Shown here: positions 12,298-23,292 of the stretch, piece by piece
How the letters are laid out: the number at the start of each line of letters is the position of its first letter
Position numbering within the stretch: position 1 is the stretch's first letter
Source of the DNA: Mytilus californianus
Lineage: Eukaryota; Mollusca; Bivalvia; Mytilida; Mytilidae
Length of the DNA stretch: 64,000 bases
Reading direction: 5' to 3'
NCBI RefSeq assembly: GCF_021869535.1
Contig: NW_026262734.1
Span: forward strand, 108,039,088-108,103,087
Notes under the pieces: model-generated
Seen by the model: the letters and a program-made list of their open reading frames with translations, nothing else
Told to the model about the DNA's origin: nothing
Databases searched by the model: none
Translations under genes and position numbers: made by a program

Positions 12298-12790
12298 GCA
12301 GACTGTATGTAATGTTAACTGGAAGAAAAACTAAGTCCATTTATAAGTAATATACGGAAAAACAGGAAATATATTTTTACAAAATTTCCTTCTAGATACT
12401 AGCTTTTGATCATAAACAAGCTTCTGTCCAAGTTTGGTACAAATCTTAGTTTAAGAAAGTTATTAAGATTTTTAAAACTTTAACCACAGAGTGAATGTAA
12501 TGTTAACTGGCAGAAAAAGCTAAGTCCATTTATAAGTAAAATACGGATAATCAGGTTTTTTTTTTACAAAATTTACTTCTGGATACTATCTTATGATCAT
12601 AAACAAGCTTCTGTCCAAGTTTGGTAGAAATCCAGGATAGTTTAAGAAAGTTATTAAAATTTCAAAAACATTAACCACAGAGTGAATATTTGTGGACGCC
12701 ACCGACGACTACGACGACGACGACGACGGAATGTAGGATCACTATTTCTCGCTTTTGCGACAAAAGTCGCAGGCTCGACAAAAATCACCT
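12298..12790. repeat. Two tandem units of about 190 bp with a GC-richer tail
   Basis: Units at about 12298-12487 and 12488-12680 share blocks such as CTAAGTCCATTTATAAGTAA and CTTCTGTCCAAGTTTGGTA. They are followed by an (ACG)n tract near 12706-12727 and a stem-like CTCGCTTTTGCGACAAAAGT segment. A related tail occurs at 25510-25580 and a related body near 36090-36240. Confidence 0.65.
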
Positions 12791-13279
12791 GACATGATTA
12801 ATTTTAGGATTTCAAGATAGAAAAAGCATGGCGAACGATTCCAAAGGGACATTCATGTGAAATCCATGACTTTGAAAGAGAAGCTTGGTGCTATCAAACG
12901 TATAAAAGGCATATGTATTCCAATTATTTGCCTTGATTTATCATGAAAAACAAACTGCTTTAATTACGCGATCGTTAATATTTGTACTTACAATTGTTTG
13001 ATAATAATGAAAAATGTAATTACGTCATCCTGTTGATATAAATACAGCCGGTCTTCCGGGTCCAATACAGCAAAAAATCTGTATTGTCTCAATATAGAAT
13101 ATTAACATCCAGTTACAAATGCTTCATGCTTTTCACACAATATACGTATTTTGATACACAAGAACTCGTTTTATCATATTTATAGACTCATTATGACATG
13201 AAAAGTTTATAATGTTCAATATTCTGTTGCGATTCGAAACGGAAATATTCCACAGTTATGCCAAGTTTAATTTTGGATT
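12791..13279. other. No recognised content
   Basis: AT-rich sequence between the tandem units and the long inverted-repeat element. No exon, RNA gene or clear repeat seen. Confidence 0.4.
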
Positions 13280-13285
13280 AATATC
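13280..13285. repeat. Target-site duplication, left (AATATC)
   Basis: AATATC abuts the left terminal inverted repeat and recurs at 15251-15256. Confidence 0.75.
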
Positions 13286-13422
13286 TACGTAAGCGTATAT
13301 CGGTCACGCGTTATTAGTAATGTCGCCGTAAACTTGTGTTATTTTATGAGAATTTATGCTTAATAAGATAATAATATAGGACTATTATATAACGATTATA
13401 CCATTATTAGTTATAATCTTTC
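13286..13422 (+). repeat. Left terminal inverted repeat
   Basis: Reverse complement of 15105-15250, from TACGTAAGCG at the outer end to ATAATCTTTC at the inner end. Confidence 0.85.
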
Positions 13423-13748
13423 CAAAGTTTTCTTCGGATGTTACTTTATAATATTTATAACAATTTAAATAAACTACCGATATTTAAAAGGCCTTTAATT
13501 AATTAAATTTAGTTCTTAATTAGAATAAACCACATTGATTAGAAGACAATAATTGCTTTATAAGGTCATTTGCAGTAATCAATTAATCTAGCTTAATGTC
13601 GTAGTAATGTGAACGCACCCTTTTTACCAAAATATATATGTTACGACATGTCGCAACTTACAGTTTAGTAAAAATAGTTTGTCCATTTCTTATACGGTTT
13701 TTGGAAAGAAACAATGATAATCCTAAATCAAAATTTAAAACCTAACAT

Positions 13749-13767
13749 TGACCTTTGACCTTGACCT
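13749..13767 (-). promoter_or_regulatory. Cluster of three AGGTCA half-sites (DR0 plus DR1)
   Basis: On the minus strand three exact AGGTCA hexamers lie in a row, spaced by 0 and 1 bases. AGGTCA-N1-AGGTCA is the classical DR1 nuclear-receptor element and TCAAGGTCA is the extended monomer site. The motif is exact, but binding is only a possibility since it lies within a repeat. Confidence 0.45.
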
Positions 13768-14129
13768 CATTCTTTCTGGTGGACCAAGGACCTCAATTTA
13801 AAAGACCTTAGGGCTCTATAACTTATGGTTACCAGTTACAATTACATCTCACTTATTTTGAATACCGAAGTGGAAAGAACTCTCATATGGAGTCTCAAAG
13901 TACAAATGCAAACTGAGAAAGATTTTGCAAAATAAAAAGTTAAAAACAAGTGTACGAAGCTGAATACAGAAAACATAAGAATGAACCCAATCAAAATGGG
14001 GCAAACCTGCCAACTAAACCACTTTATGGTGAAAATCCCCAGCTAGAGGTGTTGACAAGACACATTGGTGATGATGGATGGTTGCTTGACGTCCAGTGGC
14101 AGGTCAGATGCATATTCAGGATGAGAGCA

Positions 14130-14941
14130 TGATAATAAGAAATAAATACTAACGCTGCTTTGTACTAGACCGACAGACTGAGTCGGATTTTTAACGTGCT
14201 AGCTAATAAGCGAACAGATCGCCGGACGACATGTCACCCTACCCGGACATATTGTTTTTACTCCGAGGCGACTAGTCTTTGCTCTTATCCTTAATTGACC
14301 TTTGACCTTGACCTCATTCTTTCTGGTTATGTCTCTATAACTTATGGTTACCAGTTACAATTACATTTCATTTATTTTGAATACCGAAAGGGAAAGAACT
14401 CTCATATGGAGTCTCAAAGTACAAATGCAAACTGAGAAAGATTTTGCAAAATAAAAAGTTAAAAACAAGTGTACAAAGCTGAATACAGAAAACATAAGAA
14501 TGAACCCAATCAAAATGGGGCAAACCTGCCAACTAAACCACTTTATGGTGAAAATCCCCAGCTAGAGGTGTTGACAAGACACATCGGTGATGATGGATGG
14601 TTGCTTGACGTCCAGTGGCAAGTCAGATGCATATTCAGGATGAGAGCATGATAATAAGAAATAAATACTAACGCTGCTTTGTACTAGACCGACAGACTGA
14701 GTCGGATTTTTAACGTGCTAGCTAACAAGCGAACAGATCGCCGGACGACATGTCACCCTACCCGGACATATTGTTTTTACTCCGAGGCGACTAGTCTTTG
14801 CTCTTATCCTTAATGCCGCGTACTAAGCGGAAATCAGCAAATATCAATTTTCAAGTCTTTGGTTTGACCCAGCCGCAGTTCGAACCTACGACCTCCCACA
14901 CTCGAGGCGAGAACGCTAACCGTTACACCACCGAGGCGGTT
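14130..14941 (-). mobile_element. tRNA-derived SINE, reverse orientation
   Basis: On the minus strand the head reads TGGTGTAACGG (polymerase III A box, 14920-14930) and GGTTCGAAC (B box, 14878-14886), about 34 bases apart as in a tRNA. A core follows with TTTGCTGATTTCCGCTTAG, and a tail with GACTCAGTCTGTCGGTCTAG. The same core appears at 59605-59800 and the tail at 61730-61890. The tail part is included in the 519-bp duplication; the tRNA head is present once. Confidence 0.75.
14296..14314 (-). promoter_or_regulatory. Second copy of triple AGGTCA cluster
   Basis: Identical spacing and sequence to 13749-13767, preserved in the second 519-bp unit. Confidence 0.45.
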
Positions 14942-15104
14942 CAAGACATATTGAAACCTCTATGGCATGATTATAGCTTACATACAATGTACCGTAAAAA
15001 TATATTCGAAACAATAAGAAACTACATATTAATTGATGTATATTCATTAATAACCCTTAAATATTAGATTAAAACATGTATTCTTTGTGGAGAACCTAAC
15101 TTAT

Positions 15105-15250
15105 GAAAGATTATAATTAATAATGGCATTATCGTTATATAATAGTCCTATATTATTATGTTATAAAGCATCAATTCTCATAAAATTACACAAGTTTACG
15201 GCGAAATTACTAATAACATGAATAACGCGTGACCGATATACGCTTCCGTA
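15105..15250 (-). repeat. Right terminal inverted repeat
   Basis: Inverted partner of 13286-13422, ending CGCTTCCGTA before the AATATC duplication. Confidence 0.85.
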
Positions 15251-15256
15251 AATATC
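15251..15256. repeat. Target-site duplication, right (AATATC)
   Basis: Direct repeat of 13280-13285. Confidence 0.75.
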
Positions 15257-15411
15257 CTTGTTTTATTTCCGTACATCATGAAAATCAAAACACAACAGAA
15301 AAAAAATATAGCAGGATACCACGATCTATTTGACGATCTTAGTCAAAAGACTAAGTTAGTAGCCTCGCGTTATATAATTCATGTTATGCATGATCATTAC
15401 ATATACCTAGA

Positions 15412-15560
15412 TATAGGAAGATGTGGTATGAGTGCCAATGAGACAACCCTCCATCCAAGTCACAATTTATTAAGGTAAACCATTATAGGTCAAAGTACAG
15501 CCTTCAACACGGAGCCTTGGCTCACACCGAACACCAAGCTATAAAGCTTTTTATAAAGCT
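15412..15560 (+). repeat. Dispersed repeat family A, 5' part
   Basis: Hallmark GATGTGGTATGAGTGCCAAT and downstream CACGGAGCCTTGGCTCACAC blocks, breaking off after CAAGCTATAAAG, much as at 525-670. Confidence 0.7.
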
Positions 15561-16190
15561 AGTACACTTTTGTAAAAGAAAATGAAAGAGAAAGATAAAA
15601 ACAATTCACTTACTGTGCATTCCTTATGAAGACGACACAGTTTAAACGACTTAGTGTTATAAGGGTAGTAGAAAAAACCCATGATATCTATATTATTAAT
15701 ATAAAATGTTTCGCAAAGTATCTTAACGACTGAAATGACTTCCTTCAATCATTTAGTCCATTATACAGGGAGAAATAATATATAAAACGTGGTAAAAGTC
15801 TTATATATTCTTCCATGTTTCTTCATATTTGGTCTTTAAAATGATTTGCATTAGCATTGATCCATTACTTGTACTCGACATTTCATCAATAATGAAAAAA
15901 ACGTGCATCGTGACTGAGAAAAGATAAGTTCAAAATAATATGATTGCTTATACCGATTTAACGGTAAGTTAATAAGTATAATATAATGATAAGAATCATT
16001 TGATAAAAATTTTATGCACTGGTTGTTTCGGTATTGGCTCTTGAACCGGATATTTAGATGCTGAAGGAGAGTTTTGCGAATTCATGTTTTAACATACGTT
16101 TTAATTTGATTCTAATGGAGTTCAACATTATCAACAAGCAAAATCAAAATCAAACGAATGGAAAATAACTGTTATATTTTGGACTTAGTG
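15561..16190. other. No recognised content
   Basis: AT-rich; the open frame on the minus strand at 15551-15748 shows no family I know. Nothing else seen. Confidence 0.35.
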
Positions 16191-16194
16191 CAGA

Positions 16195-16490
16195 CATTTC
16201 CTTATTTAGAAAAAGGCGGATTAAACCTGGTTTTATAGCTAGCTAAACCTCTCACTAGTATGAAAGTCGCATAAACTTTCATCATATTGACACCAATGTG
16301 TGAAGAAAACAAATAGACATAATAGGTTAAAAAGTCAAAAATAGGGGTAGAGCAGTCAACATGGTCTTATAATCGTTATAACTATAAAAACAAACAAATA
16401 TGTCAACAAAGAAAAATAAAATGGCATATAGACAAAGCACATAAGCAAAAATGGAAGACAATTCTTAAATTTGGAATTAAAATAAGTTGA
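16195..16490 (-). repeat. Penelope-like element 3' region, diverged copy
   Basis: Matches the 3' untranslated part of the element at 47920-48760 (shared blocks such as CCTGGTTTTATAGCTAGCTA and CAGTCAACA). It is read on the minus strand and is continuous with the reverse transcriptase remnant to its right. Confidence 0.65.
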
Positions 16491-16950
16491 TATCACATAT
16501 TATACTTAATAGTATCTGGTGTATCCTTTATCTCAAGTTCGATGTGATAGATGCGTTGAACATAGTCACCATTTTTTGACTTATTTAGTGAGAGAACATC
16601 ATCTATATAGCGGAAAGTGAAGTAAGAGGATGCTGCTAACTTTTTTCTTTCTTCCTAAGAAGTTCCTATATGAAGTCAACCTCATATGAATAAAGAAACA
16701 AGTCGACAAGGACAGGAGCACAGTTGGTCCCTTTACGAATGCCGATTATTTTTTGAAAAACACGTCCTCCACACGTAACAAATATGTTGTGAATCAAGAA
16801 ATCAAGCATCTTGATAGTTTCATTTTCAGAGAATTTTTTGTTTTAATCAGAGTGATTGTTGACAAAGTACGATGTATCCCTTCCCAAGACCATCTACATA
16901 CGCCATTCCTTTTTATGAAACAAAGCAGGACCAACTCTTTCAGTTTGTCT
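16490..16950 (-). pseudogene. Decayed Penelope-like reverse transcriptase fragment
   Basis: Minus-strand translation shows RYIDDVLSLNKSKNGDYVQ (catalytic YIDD motif, about 16561-16620) and, upstream, GTNCAP...LFLYSYE (about 16680-16740), both hallmarks of the reverse transcriptase family seen intact at 48769-50176. A stop (FI followed by TAG) falls between the two motifs and the frame shifts elsewhere, so it is non-functional. The 5' part is missing beyond about 16950. Confidence 0.8.
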
Positions 16951-18240
16951 TGAAAGTATTATTCAAACTTCATAACTACAACTCTCACTATGCTGTTCAC
17001 AATTTAACTTTTCCAAAAAACACACGAAAAAAAAATGATAGTTTCACGAAATTTCATGCTTCAGAAAAGTTTGAAAATATGCATTTTTAGTAGACATTTT
17101 GTTTTTTAATCTTCAAGTTTGATTCAACTGCAATCTTACTAAAGTGAAGCTTAAATCAAGTTATATCAATGTTTTACATGTTTTGTTGCACTTCGGTGTT
17201 CCTGTTGTTCCTTTGTTTTCCTCTTATAGTTGATGTGTTTCCCTCGGTTTTGGTTTGTCTCTCTGCTTTGTTTTCTCTCAATCGATTTATGACTTTTGAA
17301 CACCGACATACTACTGTTCCCTTTATTTCTAGGAAATTACGACGCTAAACTACCAAAAAAAGAGTGTCCGTTGCCATGGCAACCACTCATATTTTCCAAT
17401 GAAATTTAATTACTTATTCTACTAGGAAATTTATAGAAAAAAAAATAAGCCCTCATTTATTGCACTCTGGCCAGGTTCTGTTCTTAAATGTTCGTTAGCG
17501 TGTATTAATTCATGGGAATTGAATGTGTATTATATATTGTTTATAAAAAAAAACATCTGAATGAAGATCATCACATTAAATGATAAGTTTAGACACTTTT
17601 TCCAACGTAAGCTTACACAGTTGTATTGCATGTTTCTGTTTAACAGATATGAGGATATTTATGTGCAGGACAGCATCAAAAACGGATGGATTCATTCTTA
17701 GACTATGCCAGGCAGTGGGCTGAAAGTGAACAATAAAGTAAGCGAAGACAAATGTTAAATGTTTCGTCTTAGAGTGTCATAATATTATTATTTCAAACTG
17801 TTTCTAAATAGAGGATATAAGAACACAATTTGTGAACATTTTTGTTTTCGAGTTTACAAGAGAAGCCATCTTGAAAAAATGTCTTAAAAAATAAACTCAC
17901 AGTTTATAGGACTGAATAACGAAGCTGAAGTGCATTGAGGATCCAAAATTCAGAAAAATTTTGCTATGATATTTTACTCTGTTAGAAAATCCTTTAGTTT
18001 TTTAATTCGAAGTTTTGTAAACATTTATTTATAATTATTACAATATTAATGATAATTTATCTCGATGTTTTGATTTTCTGAAATACAAGACTCAAATGTG
18101 CATATTTAAAAACAAATGACCCATCTATCGGAGGATGAGAAAACAAAAGACTCTCAAGAGCCTGAATCGTTCACCTGTAATATTTTGCTGAAATCTTTTA
18201 TCAATGATTATTTTTGCTTTTCAATATATATTAATGAGTG
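16951..18240. other. No recognised content
   Basis: AT-rich. A splice-acceptor-like TTTCTGTTTAACAG at about 17636-17649 is followed by a short open frame (YEDIYVQDSIKNGWIHS then stop), but a second frame is equally open and I make no call. Confidence 0.3.
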
Positions 18241-18249
18241 GCTTAAAAA

Positions 18250-18990
18250 TTCCATTCAAATGTTCTTTGTATCTGTCATATTTTCTTCGAAAGCAAAAAA
18301 ATGCATTTTACCCCTATGTTCTATTCTAGCCATATTAGCTATGTTTCTTGGCGTACAAGGAAATAAAATACAAAATTTATACTAAATACTCTGACACTTA
18401 TTCAGCCCAAGTTTGGGCTGAAATTGATTCAGTTGTTTCAAAGGAGAAGATTTTTTAAAGTAAGCAAACTAGATGAACAAATTGTGACAAATTCTCTTTA
18501 AAGGGTAATAACTTCTTAAGGGTTCAATTGTCAATTTTGGTCATATTAACTTATTTGTAGATCTTTCTTTGCTGAACATTTTTGCTGTTGACAGTTTATC
18601 TTTATATTTAATAATATTCAAGATAATAACCAAAAACTGCAAAATTTCCTTAAAATTACCAATTTAGTGGCAGATAGAACTTCACCTAATGAACACTTTT
18701 ACCCATGTCAGATTTGCTCTAAATGCTTTGGTTTTTGACATATACGCCAAAAACTGCATTTTACCCCTATGTTCTATTTGTAGCCATGGCGGCCATGTTT
18801 TTTGACGAAACAGAACATAAAACACAAACTTTATTCTAGATACCCTAAGGATCATTCAGCTTAAGTTTGGTTGGAATTGTTTCAGTAGTTTCAGAGGAGA
18901 AGATGTTTGAAATAGTTTACACCGGACGGGCGACGCCGACGGACGCCAAGTGATGGCAGAAGCTGACAGTTTCTTCGGAAAGGTGAGCTA
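18250..18990 (+). repeat. Dispersed repeat, two diverged units
   Basis: TTTTACCCCTATGTTCTATT occurs near 18306 and again near 18759, each followed by similar blocks (CATTCAGC/TTCAGCC, AAGTTTGG, GTTTCA.AGGAGAAGAT). The second ends in GGACGGGCGACGCCGACGGA, a tail I associate with a common bivalve repeat. The open frame 18116-18385 overlaps it and is not a gene. Confidence 0.6.
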
Positions 18991-19395
18991 AAAAAGGAAA
19001 TAACTGTAAGGTGGGTTGTTGTGATAACCCCATGATCAAGATATAACAGAAACTTTTTTCACAGCACTTTTTATTGATTATTTTTACTTTCTACTTCATT
19101 GCTTTAGTAAGAAGAAAATTGTAAATATTTTATTGATCAAATTATTAAGTAATAAAAGCTTTTAAGAAAATTAGAGAACCGCTTAGGTTATTAGTGAGAA
19201 GACTAATTATACGAATTTTCCCAAAAGAGTAGCGTAAATTTATGTATAGCTGATCAGCCTGTTTTGCATTAAAAATGTGAAGATCAAAATATGACAAATG
19301 TTTATTTAAATACAAAATAGATTTCAGGAGACATTGCAAATTACAAAGGATGCTATTTTCATAAAAATGAGATTTGCATATCTACATTAAAATTG
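18991..19395. other. No recognised content
   Basis: AT-rich sequence; no exon or repeat recognised. Confidence 0.3.
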
Positions 19396-19399
19396 AGAA

Positions 19400-19620
19400 T
19401 AGAAATGGGGAATGTTTCATAGAGACATCAACCCGACTAAAGAGCAGAAAACAGCCGAAGGCCACCAATGCATATTACTGCTTAATTATTAGGTCAGGGA
19501 TTTCGTATGTTAATGAAAACTATCACTACAGTGGGATATGAAAACACAGGGCTGCAGAAAGCAGCACCACAACTTTAATAGCCTAAAGACATCCAGGACC
19601 CGGTTGTTCATTTTTTTACT
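19400..19620 (+). repeat. Diverged dispersed repeat remnant
   Basis: Contains GAGCAGAAAACAGCCGAAGG and CCACCAATG blocks that I recognise from memory as a common mussel repeat; the 3' half (to CCAGGACCCGGTTG) is less certain. Confidence 0.4.
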
Positions 19621-20245
19621 ACAAAAATGTTTAATTTTGCTACATAATTTATTATATTAACATAGAAGATGACAGGGTAAAAATAATGTCGATTTGGAAA
19701 TGTATGATAGGGAGACGTAAACCTCGATCCAAAAAAGGGTGAAGGACTTTAAAACGTAATATGACTCATAATCAGTTTTGACTGCAATAATTCATATTTT
19801 ACAGTTTTTTTAATGCATTCTAAAAATACGTTTGACTTTTAACACCATCGTTTAATTGATAGTCAAAACAAACGAATTTCAGTTGAGATACTTTCTTTTA
19901 AGTTTTCTTACCAACAGATTCGTAATAATCTTTAAAAGATTAATAATCATTGTCGAATCACATTAATGATTTTGATAGCGATGATCTAGACAGACCACAT
20001 AACTTTCGTTGTACGTAATACGTTACGCTTCATTTGATTTACTTTTGAAGAAATTATGAATCTCAAAAGATGAAAATATGTGGCTTTTAAACGTAACAAA
20101 TTAGCAAAGATCTATCTAACCCCCCAAAAGTGTCATTAGGAAGATATAAAGATAAGTACATAAGCGTTTTGTTATGAAAAACTTGACCGTCTTTTCCTTG
20201 TTGTTTTGTAAACGTTTAACTTAAATATACACCACTCTTGTTTAC

Positions 20246-20846
20246 CAACTCGCCCCTCTTAAAAAAGAAATTTCCCACTTATGAAAAAGAGTAAAATCCC
20301 ATTAAATATACTCCTGCCAACTCACCCCACTCATGAAAATGGGTAAAATCCAGATGAATATATATATATATATAATAACGGTCTGCCAACTCGCCCCACT
20401 TAAATGATAACTTATCTACCCAGAATACAAAAAATAGAAATTTAATATATGATTATCATTGAATTTAAATGATGTTCACTTCTTAAAATATTATTGTAGA
20501 TACATTATTTATCATTATGTAATTTACGTATTTATTGGAGAATATCTTTATTCTTGCAAGCTTAGTTATTTGCAAAATAATTACAAAGAAACTTGTTAAT
20601 TGTATAATAATTCAATATATTTGCATAACAATTTAAGGATTCCAATTTAACAGCAATTTGTTTTTATAGCGTTTAACAGATTGGTTACTTTTGTCTTTGA
20701 ATTAAGAATAATTAAACACTAACGAGAAAGTTAAGGGCTTGGTTTCAAAATTATAAAAAGAAAAGAATCTAAAAAAAAAACAAGATGCATTTCTAAGGTT
20801 TTCATAAGTATTCATTTAATTCATAAGTGGGGCGAGTTGGCAGACC
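20246..20846. mobile_element. Foldback structure with 23-bp inverted ends and repeated left arm
   Basis: GGTCTGCCAACTCGCCCCAC starts at 20380 (23-bp match to 20402) and its exact inverse is at 20824-20846. Two further diverged copies of the left arm, about 70 bases apart, start near 20246 and 20318 (GCCAACTCACCCCACT). The interior is AT-rich with no coding frame. Probably a MITE with partially amplified ends; no clear target duplication found. Confidence 0.6.
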
Positions 20847-20969
20847 TATATGCAACGAATTTTGTATCACTGTCATTTCTTTTCAACTAACTGTGTGATG
20901 AAATATTTCGCAGGCGCGATGAACAAAGACGTGTGTTTAGCATTTGCCTTAATTAATATAATAAAAAAA

Positions 20970-21500
20970 TGCTAATTAGTATGCAGTTATATAAGCATTA
21001 GCATATCTCATTTCCGTGGAGAATATTTGATCCTTACCCCGCAGTTTTGGTAATCCAGAAAAGCGCTTTGGACGCATGAAATTATTAAACATGTTGTTTT
21101 CAATTTTTTTGGTCTATTGACTTTGAAACTTTTGCTTAGTTTTACATTTATTAGTCTGTGATTAGATCAGTTTACGACGAACCCCTAATGTTAGTCGTTG
21201 TGAGTTGGTATGCAAATTGCATGAATTGATTGGCATTTGTAAGTCTCATTTCCATAGATATTGTAAAGCCCAACCCCTTTATCATGGTTCATTGACTTTG
21301 AATCTTTACATAGTTTACAATTTAATGTTTGTGTTAAGGTTTGTTTAAAGGAAACAACTTATGATAAGTCAATGGTATTTGGTATGCAGTTGTATAAGCA
21401 TTAGGTCATTTCCGTGGAGATTGTTAGGCTCTGTACTTTCAGTCATGGTTCATTGACATTGAATATTTGCATAACTTACATGTTGAGTTATTACCATTTT
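20970..21500. repeat. Three diverged units of about 170-230 bp
   Basis: Blocks TGGTATGCA...ATAAGCATTAG, TCATTTCCGTGGAGA and TCATGGTTCATTGAC recur near 20980, 21206 and 21379. Non-coding. Confidence 0.6.
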
Positions 21501-21678
21501 AATGTCTATATTTGCATTATCAAAATATCAAAAAGGTGAGACATATCTCTGAGTTTACAGTTTATTGTATAATTTCCATTAAAGTTCGCGGAATTCCGCT
21601 TTATGAATAGAATTCGTAAAATAATCACCTTCTTGATTGGACAGGGTTTTACTTTTCTGAACGCATTGCATTGAAATA

Positions 21679-21680
21679 TA
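21679..21680. repeat. TA target duplication, left
   Basis: TA dinucleotide beside the left Tc1 end; TA also follows the right end at 23321-23322. Confidence 0.6.
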
Positions 21681-21708
21681 CAGTCCGCCAAAAGTTAAGC
21701 ACCACCTA
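21681..21708 (+). repeat. Tc1 left terminal inverted repeat
   Basis: 28-base match to the inverse of 23293-23320 with a single difference (G/A at base 7). Confidence 0.9.
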
Positions 21709-22015
21709 TTTTTGTTGCATCGAAATTTTTTTCATTTAAAAAAACCAGTTAATCCTCGAAAAAGAGAAAATATTCATGTAGCAATTTTGCTAACATATGC
21801 CATAAACAAACCTTAAACTTAAGTTTGGTCACTGATGCAGGTTCTATGCATTTGAATTTTACGTTCATAGAAATAGTGAAAATTACACAAATCAGAAACG
21901 GAATTTAAGTTTTACTTTGATTTTATTTTTTTACAACAATTAATCACCCAAAATCATTAAAAGTCTCTACAAATAATCTTTGGTATGTTCGGCAAATTTA
22001 ATGTCAATATTTAAG

Positions 22016-22994
22016 TTAATAGGATGTGTAACCAACTCTCTTCCGGTACAGTTCCATAACACGGCGTCTCATACTCTGTACAAGCCTTTTGAACTTTAGT
22101 TGAGCAAATGTATTCCATTCATCAATAATTGCCCCTCTTAAATCGCCAAGATTTTGCAAAGGTGGATCTCTGCGATTAAGATTTCTGCCAATGGCATCCC
22201 AGACATGTTCGATAGGGTTCAGGTCTGGAGACATGGAAGGCCAAAAGATAGTGTCAATGGCTTCTTGATCTTTGTAATCGGTTACAATCCTTGCCCTGTG
22301 TGGTCTAGCGTTGTCGTCTATGTACGAGGGTCTTGACGCAAGTTGAGGAGATTCTCAAAATGAGGGATAACAATGTTTAATCCACCATCTCCCTGTATGT
22401 CTGTCTGTTCATGTTACCCTGCAAAATATGCATACCAAGCTTACAACAGTATGAGAAGAAACCCCATACTGTAACACCACCATCAACGATTGCTGTCGTT
22501 GGGCAATTGTTGTTTTGGTGATAGGCAGTTTTATTTCCCCGCCAAACTCGTATCCTGCCGTCTATTGGTCGTAAAAGAAACCAACTCTCATCTGACCAAT
22601 GAATATTTTGCCAGGTTCTCATGTTCCATCGTCGATGGACATTAGCCCTTTGAAACCTGATTATACGGTGCCTGGCTGTTAGGGCACGTCTTTTGACAAA
22701 ACGACTTGCTCTTAGGTAGCCTCTATGAAGTCGATGGACCAATGATCGAACACTAACACGACCACCTGGAGGCCAGTAGTATCTTAGCTATGGAGCAGGA
22801 GTAAATGGGTTGGCTTTAGCACGACCAATAAGTAGTCTGTCATCACGATAGGTAGTTAAACGGGGTCTTCCGGACCTTGGTCTATCATTTACAGTTCCTG
22901 TGTCAATATGACGTTGTAAAAATTTGACAATGACGGTGTCATTAACAGTGAAATGGTTACCAATGCTCCTAGTGCTCCTACCGGCATTTGACAT
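22016..22994 (-). pseudogene. Tc1-like transposase remnant
   Basis: Minus-strand pieces: 22994-22788 holds the N-terminal DNA-binding part (RPRSGRPRLTT, the usual GRPR hinge); after a TAG at about 22788 the same frame continues at 22742-22377 with WSDESWF (first catalytic Asp) and VWRG...TVWGFFSY; the second Asp (DDNARPHRARIVTDY, about 22270-22325) and the Glu (SPDLNPIEHVWD, 22190-22234) are in a shifted frame, which ends at 22016 in YRKRVGYTSY. The last Asp-to-Glu spacing is 34 residues, so DD34E, Tc1 group. Nonsense plus frameshift make it inactive. Confidence 0.95.
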
Positions 22995-23292
22995 GCCAAT
23001 TGCTTGTCAACGTTCAGTCACAGATAACTTACCGCTTGCCTTATTTCACATTGACTTGGTGAAGGTCAAATTTCACCTGTACGCGGGACAGTAGGAAGAT
23101 GATTTAAAGGCATCGAAACAGTGTATTTGTAAAAGTGCAGATGACCTTTAATAAAAAGTTGCTTGGCGGGTATATCGGAGTTTAATTTTTTTTTGGTCGT
23201 AATGAATTTTCTTAGTGTATGCTTAGGCAATTCATAACACCAAACATAAATATATTTTTCGCAATAGTTTAAAAAATATTGACAGTTATATT

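Larger units (their letters stand above)
13742..14815. repeat. 519-bp tandem direct duplication
   Basis: Two nearly identical units start at about 13749 and 14296. The second lacks about 30 bases following TTCTTTCTGGT. Each contains a 60-codon open frame (13950-14132 and 14469-14651) that is offset by exactly 519 bases. The frames differ by one or two residues, lack an intron or signal, and derive from the reverse SINE tail, so I do not call them genes. Confidence 0.85.
13286..15250. mobile_element. Non-autonomous DNA element with long terminal inverted repeats
   Basis: The left arm (13286-13422) and right arm (15105-15250) are inverted copies of each other, differing by an 8-base indel and a few substitutions. 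The ends read TACGTAAGCGTATATCGGTC on the left and TACGGAAGCGTATATCGGTC on the right (minus strand). AATATC is duplicated on both sides. Inside are an AT-rich part (13423-13740), a 519-bp tandem duplication and a reverse-oriented tRNA-derived SINE, but no transposase. The terminal word TACGGAAGC and the 6-bp duplication match the foldback element at 5262-5747. I cannot assign a superfamily; the dada and polinton groups also make duplications near this size but I see none of their genes. Confidence 0.85.

Noticed and set aside
13950..14651. Two identical 60-codon open frames as a duplicated gene
   Set aside because: Both lie in the duplicated SINE-tail segment, lack introns and signals, and the frames are explained by the 519-bp duplication.
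17636..17735. Terminal exon after TTTCTGTTTAACAG
   Set aside because: Two frames are equally open for a short distance and no partner exon is visible.
18116..18385. Small protein with membrane-like end
   Set aside because: Overlaps a dispersed repeat found again 450 bases downstream; no splice or translation signals.
22154..22336. Plus-strand open frame
   Set aside because: Antisense to the Tc1 transposase remnant.
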